From contig OX393580.1 in the NCBI GenBank assembly GCA_947652605.1, positions 16,574,159-16,638,158 of the forward strand: a stretch of 64,000 nt of DNA, written 5' to 3'. This document shows positions 35,203 to 46,419 of this stretch, one piece after another (within the stretch, counting starts at the first letter, position 1; the number at the start of each line of letters is the position of its first letter). Made by a program: the position numbers and the translations under genes. Source of the stretch: Elmis aenea. Lineage: Eukaryota; Arthropoda; Insecta; Coleoptera; Elmidae. The notes beneath the pieces were generated by a model. It searched no databases. It worked only from the letters and a program-made list of their open reading frames with translations, and was not told where the DNA came from.

Positions 35203-37077
35203 CAGGGTGATTGATTGGGCATTAAAAATATATGAAGAATGAACAAGGTTATTGATCTGAAATTTTGGTTATGACCATAATGGCATCTGATCTGTTTAAT
35301 GAAAATATTTTCAAGATGGCGACTCTTTCGGAAACACCGGAAGTGGACGTCTACTCTCTTATTTCAAATACAATGGACTAATTTTTATTGCATTTTTTTG
35401 GTTTAACACGTCATTTTAGAGGGACTTTTAATAGCATTTCCTATACCTGTGTAGTCATTTTTTAGATTTTTGGACTTTTTTGAAAAATTTTTGATTTTCA
35501 TCATGATGCTTAGATAATATTATCTACCGCCACCATTTTTAAAGAGAAAATGCTCAAATTTAAAGTATGCATAGAAGAAACCTTGGAGTTCAACCTGGAA
35601 TTTTTGCAATCGATGCATTACTTACAGGGTGTCCAAATTTTTTTTTTTTTTTAATACAACTTCGGACCAGTAAAACTTGTTATTTTCAAATACAATACCC
35701 AATTTTTTGTTACATTTTTTAATGCAAAATTAAATTCTGCATTAATCTGTTTTAACGTTTCCTATACCTATCTGCAACAATTTTCGAGTTATTAAGAATT
35801 CTTAATAAAGTTAAGAGAAAAGGTAACATTTTTAAATAGTAAGCCTTGGAAATGACAACAAATGCCAATATTAATATCTGTCAGCCACTTTTATTGCGTT
35901 TGTCTGACGTATCCATGAAAATGGAAAATAAAGAGTATTCAAACATCTATATTTTGAATTTATTTTACATTCATGGACAATATCACAAGATTATTGAAAG
36001 GGCGAACGAATAGTTGTGCATTTTTAATGTAGCTTGTACAGCATAGTATGTTAAACTCAAGTCGCTGCCGATCGAATTGACCGCTGAGGATGGTCATTAA
36101 AATATCCCAGGATGTTAACTCCATTAGTTTCATTATTTTTCACAGGCTTAGGTCGAATACTACCAAATTTCAATCTTTTAAATTGCAAAAAAATTGATTC
36201 TCTTCATTGAAATTTCTGTCTGGTCATTACACAGTCAAATGAGGATACCTCTCACTGAACACCGGCAAGTTCTTTCAATAATCTTGTGAAATTCTTCATG
36301 AATATAAAATAATTTCAAAATATTCGTGTTTGAATACTCTTGATTTTCCATTTTCATGGATACTTTAGAGTAGATAGACGCGATAAAAGTGGTTAACAGT
36401 TAGTTATTAATATTGGCATTTGTTGTCATTTCCAACGCTTACTATTTAAAAATGTTACAATTTTCTCTTAACTTTATCAAGAATTCTTAATAACTCGAAA
36501 ATTATTGCAGATAAGTATAGGAATTGCTAATACAGATTCATGCAGAATTTTATTTTGCATTAGAATACGAAAAATAATGTGGGCATTGTATTTGAAAATA
36601 ACGAATTTTAGTGGTATGAAGTTTATTAAAAAAAAAAAAAATTTTGGACACCCTGTAAGTATTGGATCGATTGCAAAAATTCGAGGTTGAACTTTAAGTT
36701 TTCTTCTATGCATAGTTTTAAGTTAAGCGTTTTATCTTTAAAAATGGTGGCGCTAGATAATATTAAGCATTATGATGAAAATCAAAAATTTTTCAAAAAA
36801 GTCCAAAAATCTAAAAAACAACTACACTTAGGTATAGGGAATGCTATCAAAAGTCCCTCTTAAATAACGTGTTAAATCCAAAAATGCAGTAAAAAATAGA
36901 CTGTATTCGAAATAAAAAAGTAGATGTCAACTTCCGGTATTTTCGATAGTGTCGCCATCTTGAAAATATTTTCATTAAACAGATCAGATGCCATTATGGC
37001 CATAACCAAAATTTCAGATTAATACCCTTGTTCATTCTTCATATATTTTTAATGCCCGGTCCGAATCAATCACCCCG
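35203..37077. mobile_element. Foldback element, family G, 1.9 kb with ~800-bp arms
   Basis: Starts CAGGGTGATTGATTGGGC; the right end is CACCCCG. The arms pair through ATGGCATCTGATCTGTTTAA, TTTTCAAGATGGCGAC, TTTAAAAATGGTGGCG, ACAGGGTGTCCAAA and CATTTGTTGTCATTTCCAA, leaving a loop of about 230 bp near 36010-36240. ACCGGAAGT lies at 35337 and inverted at 36930. Non-coding. Confidence 0.88.
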
Positions 37078-38421
37078 TATTTCCTCGTGCTCTACTGAAG
37101 TATTTAGTACCTACATATATTTTCTAATCTTTTATAAGATCCTCGTATAAATGAACATTAATGTTTTAAGACTAAAAGTTATGAATTGTATAACCTCAAA
37201 AATACTACTTTAATTTTTTAACTAATTGACGTGAGTTTTGGTCAATTTTATTATACTTCAGTCATGTAACCTTTATCGTATATTTTACTACAATACAAGT
37301 ATTTGCGAAGTCTTTGCATCTATTTAATTTTGGTTAAGAAATGTACCTAATCGTACCTTTATTGTTATTTAGCGTGTAAATATCTTATGTATAAAGTTTT
37401 GAACCAATTGCTTTAGTTTAGATATTTTTCTGTTGAAAATAGTCAGTATTTTTAAATCTGGACGAGTCTTTTAAAGCTCTGTTTTATTTTTGCAATTCAA
37501 GTTCAAGATCGACGCAAATGTTCTTTGAAACACAGAGTAGTGTCGGTCGTAAAACTGATAAAAATTCTCATTTGCCTCTTTACTACCTCCAAGCACAGTT
37601 TCGCCAACTTACCCACGTAATCAATTTCTAGGTCATATTTTCCGTACTTTGTAGGACTTCACTAGTTCTCTTACACCACAAACCGAATTTCGTGGGTATT
37701 GTTTTACCAGGATGTCAAACAAAAGCGAAACTATCAGACCGCATCGCGGTCGGTTCACATTGTTTAATGTCTGATTTCGTCTTAAAAACGAACGGCTTAA
37801 GTATAGGTGTGATTTCTACCACGTTTGTAAATTTTTTAGTGCGAGTCGGGTGAACCTGGCGGCTTTTTTGACAGGATTTAAAAGACTTACAAATGTAGAC
37901 CTTCATTTATATTTAAGGCGATCATAGGGGCATCCCTGATTTTATGTTTTGCCGATAATTTGAAGCTTGCGCCTTGGTGTTCCTGTGATGTAACTTGCAA
38001 CACTTGTCATTTGATCTTGTTTACTCAAAATCGGTGATTTCCTGCAATGAATTTTTATTTATTAAAAAATTCTTGCTTTTTCAGTCCGCAACATATGCGC
38101 CACTATCACTCGTCGTTATTTTTTTAATTACACTTAAATACATCTGCTGTTGAAGTAATAAAAGCCTTAGTTTCCATTATTTAACTTTTTTTTAAATTTA
38201 ATATTCTTTTTTAAATACACAGATATTGTGTGTAATTTGAATGCAAGGAATTTTAAAAAACTACTGCAAATAGCATCGAATGTGGTCATTACGAAGGCCC
38301 AATAGATGTTGTAGCATTGTCATGGAGTATTATTAAAAGTTTTGGTTAATACAAAATCTGTTCACCAACGTTTTAAAAAGTAATTTACACTGCGTGTCTC
38401 TAAAATCTATTAGTAGCTACT
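37078..38421. other. Spacer, no gene called
   Basis: Minus-strand frames at 37715-37906 and about 37500-37660 are open but match no family I know. The second contains a GTAAGT donor-like site, without a matching upstream acceptor in frame. Confidence 0.35.
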
Positions 38422-40534
38422 TAGGGATGCGCAAAAGTATGGAAACAGACAAATATTTAGAATACTATTGCAGATATAACAATGAAATTTTTTATCTGAG
38501 CGTTATGGTATTTTTCGGATTCGATGAAAATATTAAGGTTGCAATGCGACTTCCGGTCCAACGGGAAACGGACTCGAACTTAAAATTTTTAAATATAACG
38601 CCCTGTATATTTTTTTGGATGCCTCTTAAAATTTACTTTAAAAAATGTATAAGCTTATATGGGTCTAAAGTCAATCGTTTTCGTAAAATTTACATTTTTA
38701 TGAAAATTTTGAGCGATATAGCACTTTCAATTTTTTTTTAACATTTAAGAAATTTAAAAAGGCAGTGGAATTTCGTTTGAAAATTAGGTTGACAATAGAT
38801 TATTTAACACTTTGCACTAGCTATATTTTTAAAATATTGTACAGGGTGTTTTTTAAGCTTGGTCAAACTTTTGAAACTTTAAACATCGATAACTCATTTT
38901 TCTTAAATACAACACACTATTTGTTTTTACTAGTCTTGTAGAAACTTTGATTGTCTTTCCAAAACATTAATTATGTTTTATACCTAAATTTGATATTTTA
39001 AGTGATATCGCAATTTTATTGTAAATTATTCGAGCAACGTAATATTTTCGAGTAGTCTATGAAGGTAGACAGCGGCATTGGCGTAGTTAGCCCCGAGGTC
39101 CAGGGGGGGCTGCAGCCCCAGGTGACTGAGGCTGTGAGCTAAAAAAAAAAAGAAAAAGTTCCTCGCTTTTGAACTTTTGTTGAATCCGGGCCCAATTCTG
39201 CTTAATATTAAGACAATTTAAAAAATAATGCTAGATTGGTGCTAATCTATAGGTCGAAATTCATCTTTCTGTTTATTTAACAGAATACGGTTTCAATTAC
39301 GTTTGGTGTTTTGTTTAAATGTTTTGTGTTTTTTGGCCAGGGGGGGCTAATGAGAGCTCAGGGGGGGCTTAGCACCCCCTGGTCCCCCCCTAACTACGCC
39401 AATGGACAGCGGTAATTTTGAAACAATTGAAAGATAAAAACAAGAAAGTTGTAATATTATCTTTTTGTTTCGAATTTTCAATTTTTTTTATAATGTAGAT
39501 GTAATTTTACCAATCTTACGTACAATATTTTTCATTTAATTGATTTTGATTGATTGATAATGTATTGAGTACGCAAAAAGAACGCTGGTTAAACAAAAGT
39601 CGCTGACCAGTCTTATCTTTAAATTTTAAAAAAGGGTTAGGTTTGAAACCGTTTCCGGTTCAACCGAAAATCATTCTGTAGAAACACAGAAAAATAGTTT
39701 ATACTTTATAGGATTTAGTAATGGTCCCATTACACTGGTCCAATGAATAAATGCATAATTTTAAGAAACCTTGATTTAAACGAAAAAATGATAAAATTAC
39801 ATCTACATTATTAGAAATGTCGTAAATAAGTCAGGAAAACTTTATACAAAAAATTATAACTTTCTTGTTTTTATCTTTCAATTGTTTCAAAATAACCGCT
39901 GTCTACCTTCATAGCCTCCTCGAAAATATTACATTTGCCCCAATAATTTACAATAAATTCGTAATAACTCGAAAAATATTAGTTTTAGGTACGAAACATG
40001 GTTAAGGCTTTTGAAAGACAATCAAATTTCTTACAAGACTATGTAAACAAATAGTGTGATATATTTAAGAAAATTGAGTTATTGATGTTTAAAGTTTCAC
40101 AAGTTTGACCAAGCGTAAAATACCCCCTGTATAATATTTTTAAAATGTAACTAGCGCAAATGGTTAATAATTCAATCGTTAATCTAATTTTCAAACGAAG
40201 TTCTACTGCGTTTTTAAATAACTTAAATGTTAAAAAAAACGAAAGTGCTGCATCGCTCAATTTTACGAAAACGGTTGACTTACGGCCTAATAACCTTAAA
40301 CCTTTTTTAAAGTAAATTTTAAGAGGAATCCAAAAATGTAGAAAGATACAGTGTGTTATATTTAAAATTTCTAAGTTTGAGTCCGTTTCCGGTTGAACCG
40401 GAAGTCGTATTGCAACCTTAATATTTTCATCGAATCCGAAAACTACCATCATGCTCTGATAAAAAATTTCATTTATATCTGCAATAGTATTGTAGATACC
40501 TATTTGTCTGTTTCCTTACTTTTGCGCAACCCTA
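38422..40534. mobile_element. Foldback element, family H, interrupted by a hAT MITE
   Basis: The ends AGGGATGCGCAAAAGTA and TACTTTTGCGCAACCCT mirror each other. The arms pair through TTTTCGGATTCGATGAAAAT, ACTTCCGGT (38549) with ACCGGAAGT (40397), GGTCAAACTTTTGAAAC and TATGAAGGTAGACAGCGG. The 115- and 137-codon frames (38394-38741, 40039-40452) are mirror images within the arms, not genes. The inner ACAGGGTG...CAAACTT module is shared with 2645-3970. Confidence 0.85.
39076..39404. mobile_element. 329-bp hAT MITE with 8-bp duplication GACAGCGG
   Basis: The perfect 15-bp terminal inverted repeat CATTGGCGTAGTTAG is followed by G/C-rich CCAGGGGGGG blocks. The duplication GACAGCGG lies at 39068-39075 and 39405-39412. 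The other arm of the host foldback shows the uninterrupted GACAGCGG site. No coding capacity. Confidence 0.93.
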
Positions 40535-41683
40535 TATGTAATTATATGTACCCCCTTTTTCTTTACATTTATTGTAAACAAGTGCTTGTTTGCTTATTTT
40601 ACATAAAAAACCTTTTAAACTATCATAAAAAAATAGCAACATCAACGTATTTATAAATAAATAATGCTGTGTTTATTATGTTTCACAGATTATTGACTGA
40701 CGTTGCCTTTTAATTAAGAGAAACGAACTAAATCAATTTAAAATTAATTTTGTATGTATCATCACATATTGCGCCATTTGACTCCAATGACTCAACGAAT
40801 AAATAAGCAAATAAACGGAAGATATACAAATCTAGGCTAGCGCTCGCTCATAAAGCGCACACATTAATTTTTGTAGTTCCGAGTTCTAATGATTAATTCA
40901 GTGTATCGTATCTATAGATTACAGCTGACAGTTGCAATTATCTCGAGATATTGACTGATAACGAGAAACAAACGCTCTGAGCCAGTAAATTTAGGCCAGT
41001 GTCAGATGTGACAATTAAGTGTGTTGCCTGAGTTGTCTTCACGTTTGTGATACATTAGTTTAGTTTGTTTTTTCACGTTTTGAGTCCAAAATTTATAGCA
41101 TCTATAGGTACGTGGGTTGTGTATTTATGTAAGACGCGTTTTTCGCATCGTTTTTAGACGAAACTGTAAACATTAATACTTTGTATGAATACAGATAGTG
41201 CTAACACTGAAAAATTATTGCAGGCTCGCGAAATTTACAGCATAGGTGTTCCTACTTATCTCCGTTATTCATTGTGAATTAAAACTGTATCATACTTAAA
41301 TGTGATATCATTGAAACGGGTACATAACTTCATTGCAAATCAAAGTTGGTAGGTTCTCAATACTATTAAATTAGGTACTTATTTTTTTGGTAGTAATTTT
41401 AGATCGTTATAAAAGCAAATTGTAACCTTGTTCCTATTGTTACCTAATGGTTACACAGTAAACTAGAAAAGTAATACTAAACAAAGTTATTACTAGTCAC
41501 AACAATAACAAAAATAGTATTTGTAACACAAACATATGGTGTTTACCTTACATCGAAGGTATAAGAAATAAAATAAAAACTATCCACAAACAAACAAAAA
41601 TAAAAGCATTCCACATAACGACTACAACTATACAATAAATCATTTTATTTACAGCGTTAAGGATAAAATTCCTTATGAATGTG
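40535..41683. other. Spacer, nothing recognised
   Basis: AT-rich, unique-looking sequence without repeats or convincing frames. Confidence 0.4.
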
Positions 41684-41695
41684 AAGGAACCAGCG

Positions 41696-42482
41696 CAGTG
41701 GTGGCTCGTAAGAACTTGCAGGGGGAGGGGGTGGCTGTAACGATGAACGTAGGTAACAAAAATTTTCACTATGCACAGTGGGGTTAAAAGTCACATTATC
41801 AGTAAAAATCAAAACAAAAATAAATTTATAAATAGAACTATTAATTGCATTTTTATTACAGCTATTTATATTTGAATGCAATTTCAGATTTATACATTTT
41901 TCGGAACAACCAGTTAGCCACTTATGTTTTTCGTAAATTTCGCTATTAAATTGCCGCACATAACTTTATTATCTGCTTTTTGCGGTTTGTGAAATAGTCA
42001 AATCTGAAGTAATCCAAATTTTTTAATTCGATCTTTTCGCTTAAAGGTAAAAGCGAAAAATTAATAGCTGTAAATATCTAATACAACGTTGTTTTAAGTA
42101 TGATTATTTTAAACTACTTACAGTCAAACAATTAAAATATGCTCATATTATTTAAAAAATATAACATAACATAAAGCACGAGAAATAATAATATTTTAGC
42201 TTGAAAGCTTGTAGCCAGCCATCAACTGCATCGACTGCAAACCCATAGCTCCACAATACTTGCCAATTCGTATATTGCATGATGGCGATGTGGGCTGTTT
42301 ATGCAGCCCACGCAATGATTTTACGAAGCACAGCCGTTGTTATAAAATCAAGCGTAGTAGCACAAGAAGCGACAAAACAACGGCTTTTAGTTAAAATGTA
42401 AACAAATTTAAAGAAAATGCATATTTCATTTCAATCCGTGGAGGGGTTCAGCACGGCAGCCCCTATGGACGAACCGCCCCTG
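41696..42482. mobile_element. hAT-like element (~787 bp) with CAGTGGTGGCTCGT ends
   Basis: The left end CAGTGGTGGCTCGTAAG and the right end (minus strand CAGGGGCGGTTCGTCCATAG) are imperfect inverted repeats leading into G-rich blocks, a common hAT end type. Both flanks contain AAGGAACCA (41684-41692 and 42484-42492), but it is offset by 1-3 bases from the CAG ends, so the exact duplication is unresolved. The interior hairpin GTGGGCTG...CAGCCCAC lies near 42290. Frames at 41548-41959 and 42417-42617 span the ends and are not genes. Confidence 0.7.
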
Positions 42483-42631
42483 AAAGGAACCAACAAAATT
42501 ATTGGTACTTGTGGTCTATGTTACTTTAAAAAAAAACAACGATGTCTTAGAACTCGTGTGAGAGAACACATTCGGTATAAAAAATTAAATCAAACAAAAG
42601 TGATTTGCAAATTTTGATTTATCACAAAATA

Positions 42632-44163
42632 AAGGGTGTTTCCTAAATATTGCGATAAAATTCGGGTGGTGATTCCTTATCAAAAAATTAAGGGGGTCTT
42701 CATTATAAATGTTTTTTCTTAGACGTCTTATTTCGGAGTTACACCCCCTAGAAGGGCGCGTAAAATTAGGTTTTTATTATATTTCTCAAATTTGGATAAA
42801 TGTAGGAGAATGATATTTGGTAGATAATTTATGCTGATTAAAAGGTTTCCCTTAGTAATATTTCCAATCACCTCCCATCTTCACAGGGGGCTGAAAAGTG
42901 CGACCCCTCTTGTTTTTTTTTATCAGAACTTTTTGGTGGATTAAACTTTTGCAATTCAAATAATATTTTTCAAATCTTGGTTTATTTAGACACTATTTTT
43001 ATTCTTTAGTTTTTCACGTTTATGAGTAAAAAATTAAATAAGGAAATATGAACCATCAAATATTTCAATATAAAACGATTCATTTTGCTGGTTTCCATGG
43101 TTTGTTTATTCATATTGGGTAGAATTGACGGGTGTAATTCATTTTGACGTTTACGCGGCGACAACGCTAAAACGCTCGTCAATTCTACCCAATATGAACA
43201 TAAACAAATCACAGCAACCACCAAAGCGAATCGTTTTATATTGGAATATTTGTGGGTTATGTTCACTTATTTTATTTTTTACTCAAAAACAGTAGGTTTT
43301 ACGAAAAAAACTGGAGAATAAAAAAAGATTCTAAATAAATCAAGATTTTAAAACAAAATTTTTTAATTGCAATGTTCAACCCACCAAAAAGTTCTGATAA
43401 AAAAACCAACAGGGGTTGCACTTTTCAGCTCCCTGTGAAGGTGGGAGATGATTGAAAATATTACTAAGGGAAACATTTTAATAAGTATAAATTATCTACC
43501 AAATATCATTCTCCTACACTTATCCAAATTTGAGAAATAAAATAAAAACCTAATTTAACCGCTTCCTTTTAGGGGGGTTTAATTCCGAAAGGAGACGTCT
43601 AAGAAAAAAAAAATTATATGAAAGACCCTCCTTAATTTTTGATTAAGAATCACCTCCCGAATTTTTTCGCAATATTTAAGTATAGCTTGTCAAATATAGC
43701 TCTGCGGCTGAGATCCTAACGGTACACGAAAATCATGAATGCGCAGTAAACTAGAATGACTAGGACCTGCACTTGGTCATTTGCGAACTTAAATTGTCAT
43801 AAGTACCTAGTACACTCTAGCGAAAAGTAAGTTTTATTAAAATTGTTTTAAAGTAGTTAAAATGGAGTTTGTGTCGAGAATTAAAATTAAATATGATTTC
43901 AGATACAGACATTGGTTTGTCAGGAATTGAACCCCTTTAATGCTGATAAATATTTTATTTTAAATATCTTCAACTGACGTTTTGTCTATTGTGTTCGATT
44001 TGTGCTAGATTGTATTGCTGTTGACACCGATTGTACTTTTAGGGTAATATTTCTCGCCCGTACTACCTATCCTTTTTCCTCCGAATGCGTACTCTGTTTA
44101 ACGTTTGCGCATCTTCTACAAAAATGAACCGCAGAGCTACATTTGACAAGCTATAACACCCTG
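42632..44163. mobile_element. Foldback element, family E copy 2, interrupted near its right end
   Basis: Starts AAGGGTGTTTCCTAAATATT and ends ACACCCTG. The arms pair over ~500 bp: TTCGGGTGGTGATTCC, CTCCCATCTTCACAGGGGG, GGTTTCCATGGTTTG and TCATATTGGGTAGAATTGAC with their mirrors, around a loop of about 40 bases near 43150. The 86-codon minus frame 43006-43266 is arm sequence. A TA-flanked MITE (43683-44153) separates the last ~15 bases of the element. Confidence 0.85.
43683..44153. mobile_element. 471-bp TA-flanked MITE
   Basis: The terminal inverted repeats TAGCTTGTCAAATATAGCTC and TAGCTTGTCAAATGTAGCTC (minus strand) both continue TGCGG. TA lies on each side (43681-43682 and 44154-44155), inside the AAGAAACACCCTG end of the family E foldback. 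This fits a Tc1/mariner-type element; no coding sequence seen. Confidence 0.78.
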
Positions 44164-46419
44164 TATACCTATGTTTCATTGATTCTAAATCCACTTAAGT
44201 AATTGTTTAGCACCTTTTAAAGATTTTTTGTGATTTGTCGCCATATATGAATTAGCTTATTTTTATAATGAATCTAACGTTATAATAACATGTGTAGTAT
44301 AGTGGTTAATTTACTTAACCTATTTATTGGAAACTTAAAGGCAGTGCATTCGGCAATAAAAACATGGTTAGAGAAAATCGTTTGCCTGTGGCTTCTGTCA
44401 ACTTTACAGATTAAATTCGGTTATTAAATGTTGCCATAAATGTTGAATTATTAAAATAATTTGTGAACTTGTTTGTAACTGAAATTGTAAATGAGCCGTT
44501 TAAATCATTAGGGCTCATAACCAAAACCAGGCATTTATTTCCCACCGGACAAACCCTCATTAGTCTTTACAATTACTTTAATAGAGGCTGAAATGGATAT
44601 TCATCTCTTATTCAGAACTCTATGCGTGATTTTTGTCAACATTGGTGAATTAGAAAACATACGAATATAATGAAATTTGAAATTGTAATCTCGTATTGTT
44701 ATCTTTTTGCAAAAAAGCGTTCGACAGCTTAAGCCCCGGTTGATCAGGCTTCGTTTACATTGTGAATAATGTGTGCATGACCACGTAATGTAAATCGCAC
44801 AATTCTTAGAGAGAAAAAATCGTGTTAAAAATGTTACCAGCAAAAGTGAATTGTTTTAAGTTTTAAATCCCTATTTCCAGGATCTTGTATTTTTTTTTTA
44901 TATGTTGTTACCCAAATCCAAACAAGATTTGCTTTCAACCAAAATGCTTTTATTAGTTTGCCGGTTTTTATGGGCGCCTTTTTTTGTGCTACGAATGATA
45001 TAGTAGGTATACCTAAAAAAAAAAAACATTAGCCGAAAGCCCTGGCGAAAGATGTAAATAAAGAATTCAAGCAATGTTAGTGTATGTAAATTATCAACGC
45101 TGCCAGCAAATCTGTGTGGAAAAGGACTAGTAAAAAGTTTTTTTTTTTGCTGGATAATTTTTTGTCCACAAAATAATCTTGAATTTTTAATCAGGCGAAA
45201 TTAAATTTTCTAAGAGCACGTTTCTTAATTATAAAAGTACTTAATTAAGTTTAAAAAATCTGTTATTTCAAGCTGATAAGCCTTAAAGCTCATTAACCTT
45301 CTTTCCCTACGTTTTAATTTTTTTCGTTGAGATATTAACAGAAATAACAGAAGCAAAATTTCGCTCATAAACCTATTTTCCCCGCCAAAAATGGTGGGCT
45401 ATAGTTACTTGCATATATCATCGGTTTCATAAAATATTAAAGAGCATCCGCGTAAGATTAAAAATTTGTTTACTTTGTTTTTCAATTTTGTGGCATATTG
45501 ATTGTCTGGGGTTGGTATTAAACCTTCTAACCTTGAAATACTCAAGGAGCGAAGTTTTTGTCGTGAGCTAAAAACTTTGGCGCGTCGAGGATTAAAATTT
45601 AAGCCGTTTAGGCAAGAGATAAACACCTATATTGGACACGCAAGACTGAAGTAATAAATTGACATGGTCTGTCTAGGATTTTTTTAATTAATTTAATATT
45701 AAATGTAAAAAAGTAGGCGATGTATTTTTTAAGCAGTGTTAACACAGCGAGAAATACCAGGTTTTCGTTTACTGAAAATTTTAATCTCCGAAAGACTATA
45801 TCGAAAGTGCAAAACGGCATATACAGTTTCCAATATTCGCAGCAGCTATATTCAAACCCATTATTCAAAGGATAATTCGTTCCACAACATTAGCTCTACG
45901 ATAATTTTTAATGCAGCGAGGTTTACCCTTTATAACTTTATGATTTTTTTTATAACTATTGGTTGTAACTTTTAAAATACACACATTAATTGTAAAACAT
46001 ACAAGCAATTATCTACCCTGTAGCGCCACTACAGCGAAATAATCTTGATGGAAACACAATGCGGTCAATAATAAATTTGCTATATGGCAAATCTTCCACG
46101 TCCTTGCTAACTCATCGTTTTATAAGAAATTAACATAAAGGATCTAATGGGGCGTACAGACTACAATATCGTCCTGGAATTTAATATCATAATCAAGGAC
46201 GTGTGTAATATTCGGACGAAATTTATTTGCGTTAAAAGAACTTAAACGAGATTAATTTTTTTCGTAAAATTGCTTTCGGGTAATTGTAGAATTCGCGATT
46301 AAAAAAAAAAGGAATGTGTTTTGTAGTCAAACAGTCGAAATTAATTAAAAATACTGTATCGATCTCCTACATAGGCTGTTTAATATGGTACACCTCTTAG
46401 GACTTCTGTAACGAATTGA
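44164..46419. other. 2.2-kb stretch, nothing recognised
   Basis: AT-rich with short overlapping frames on both strands (for example 44601-44843 and 45608-45975) that match no family. No repeats. Confidence 0.4.

Noticed and set aside
37500..37660. Minus-strand open stretch with a GTGGGTAAGT donor-like site
   Set aside because: An in-frame stop lies just upstream and no acceptor fits the frame; the peptide is unfamiliar, so the splice site is probably chance.
38394..40452. 115- and 137-codon frames on opposite strands
   Set aside because: The two peptides share sequence because they are read from the two mirrored arms of one foldback; no protein family recognised.
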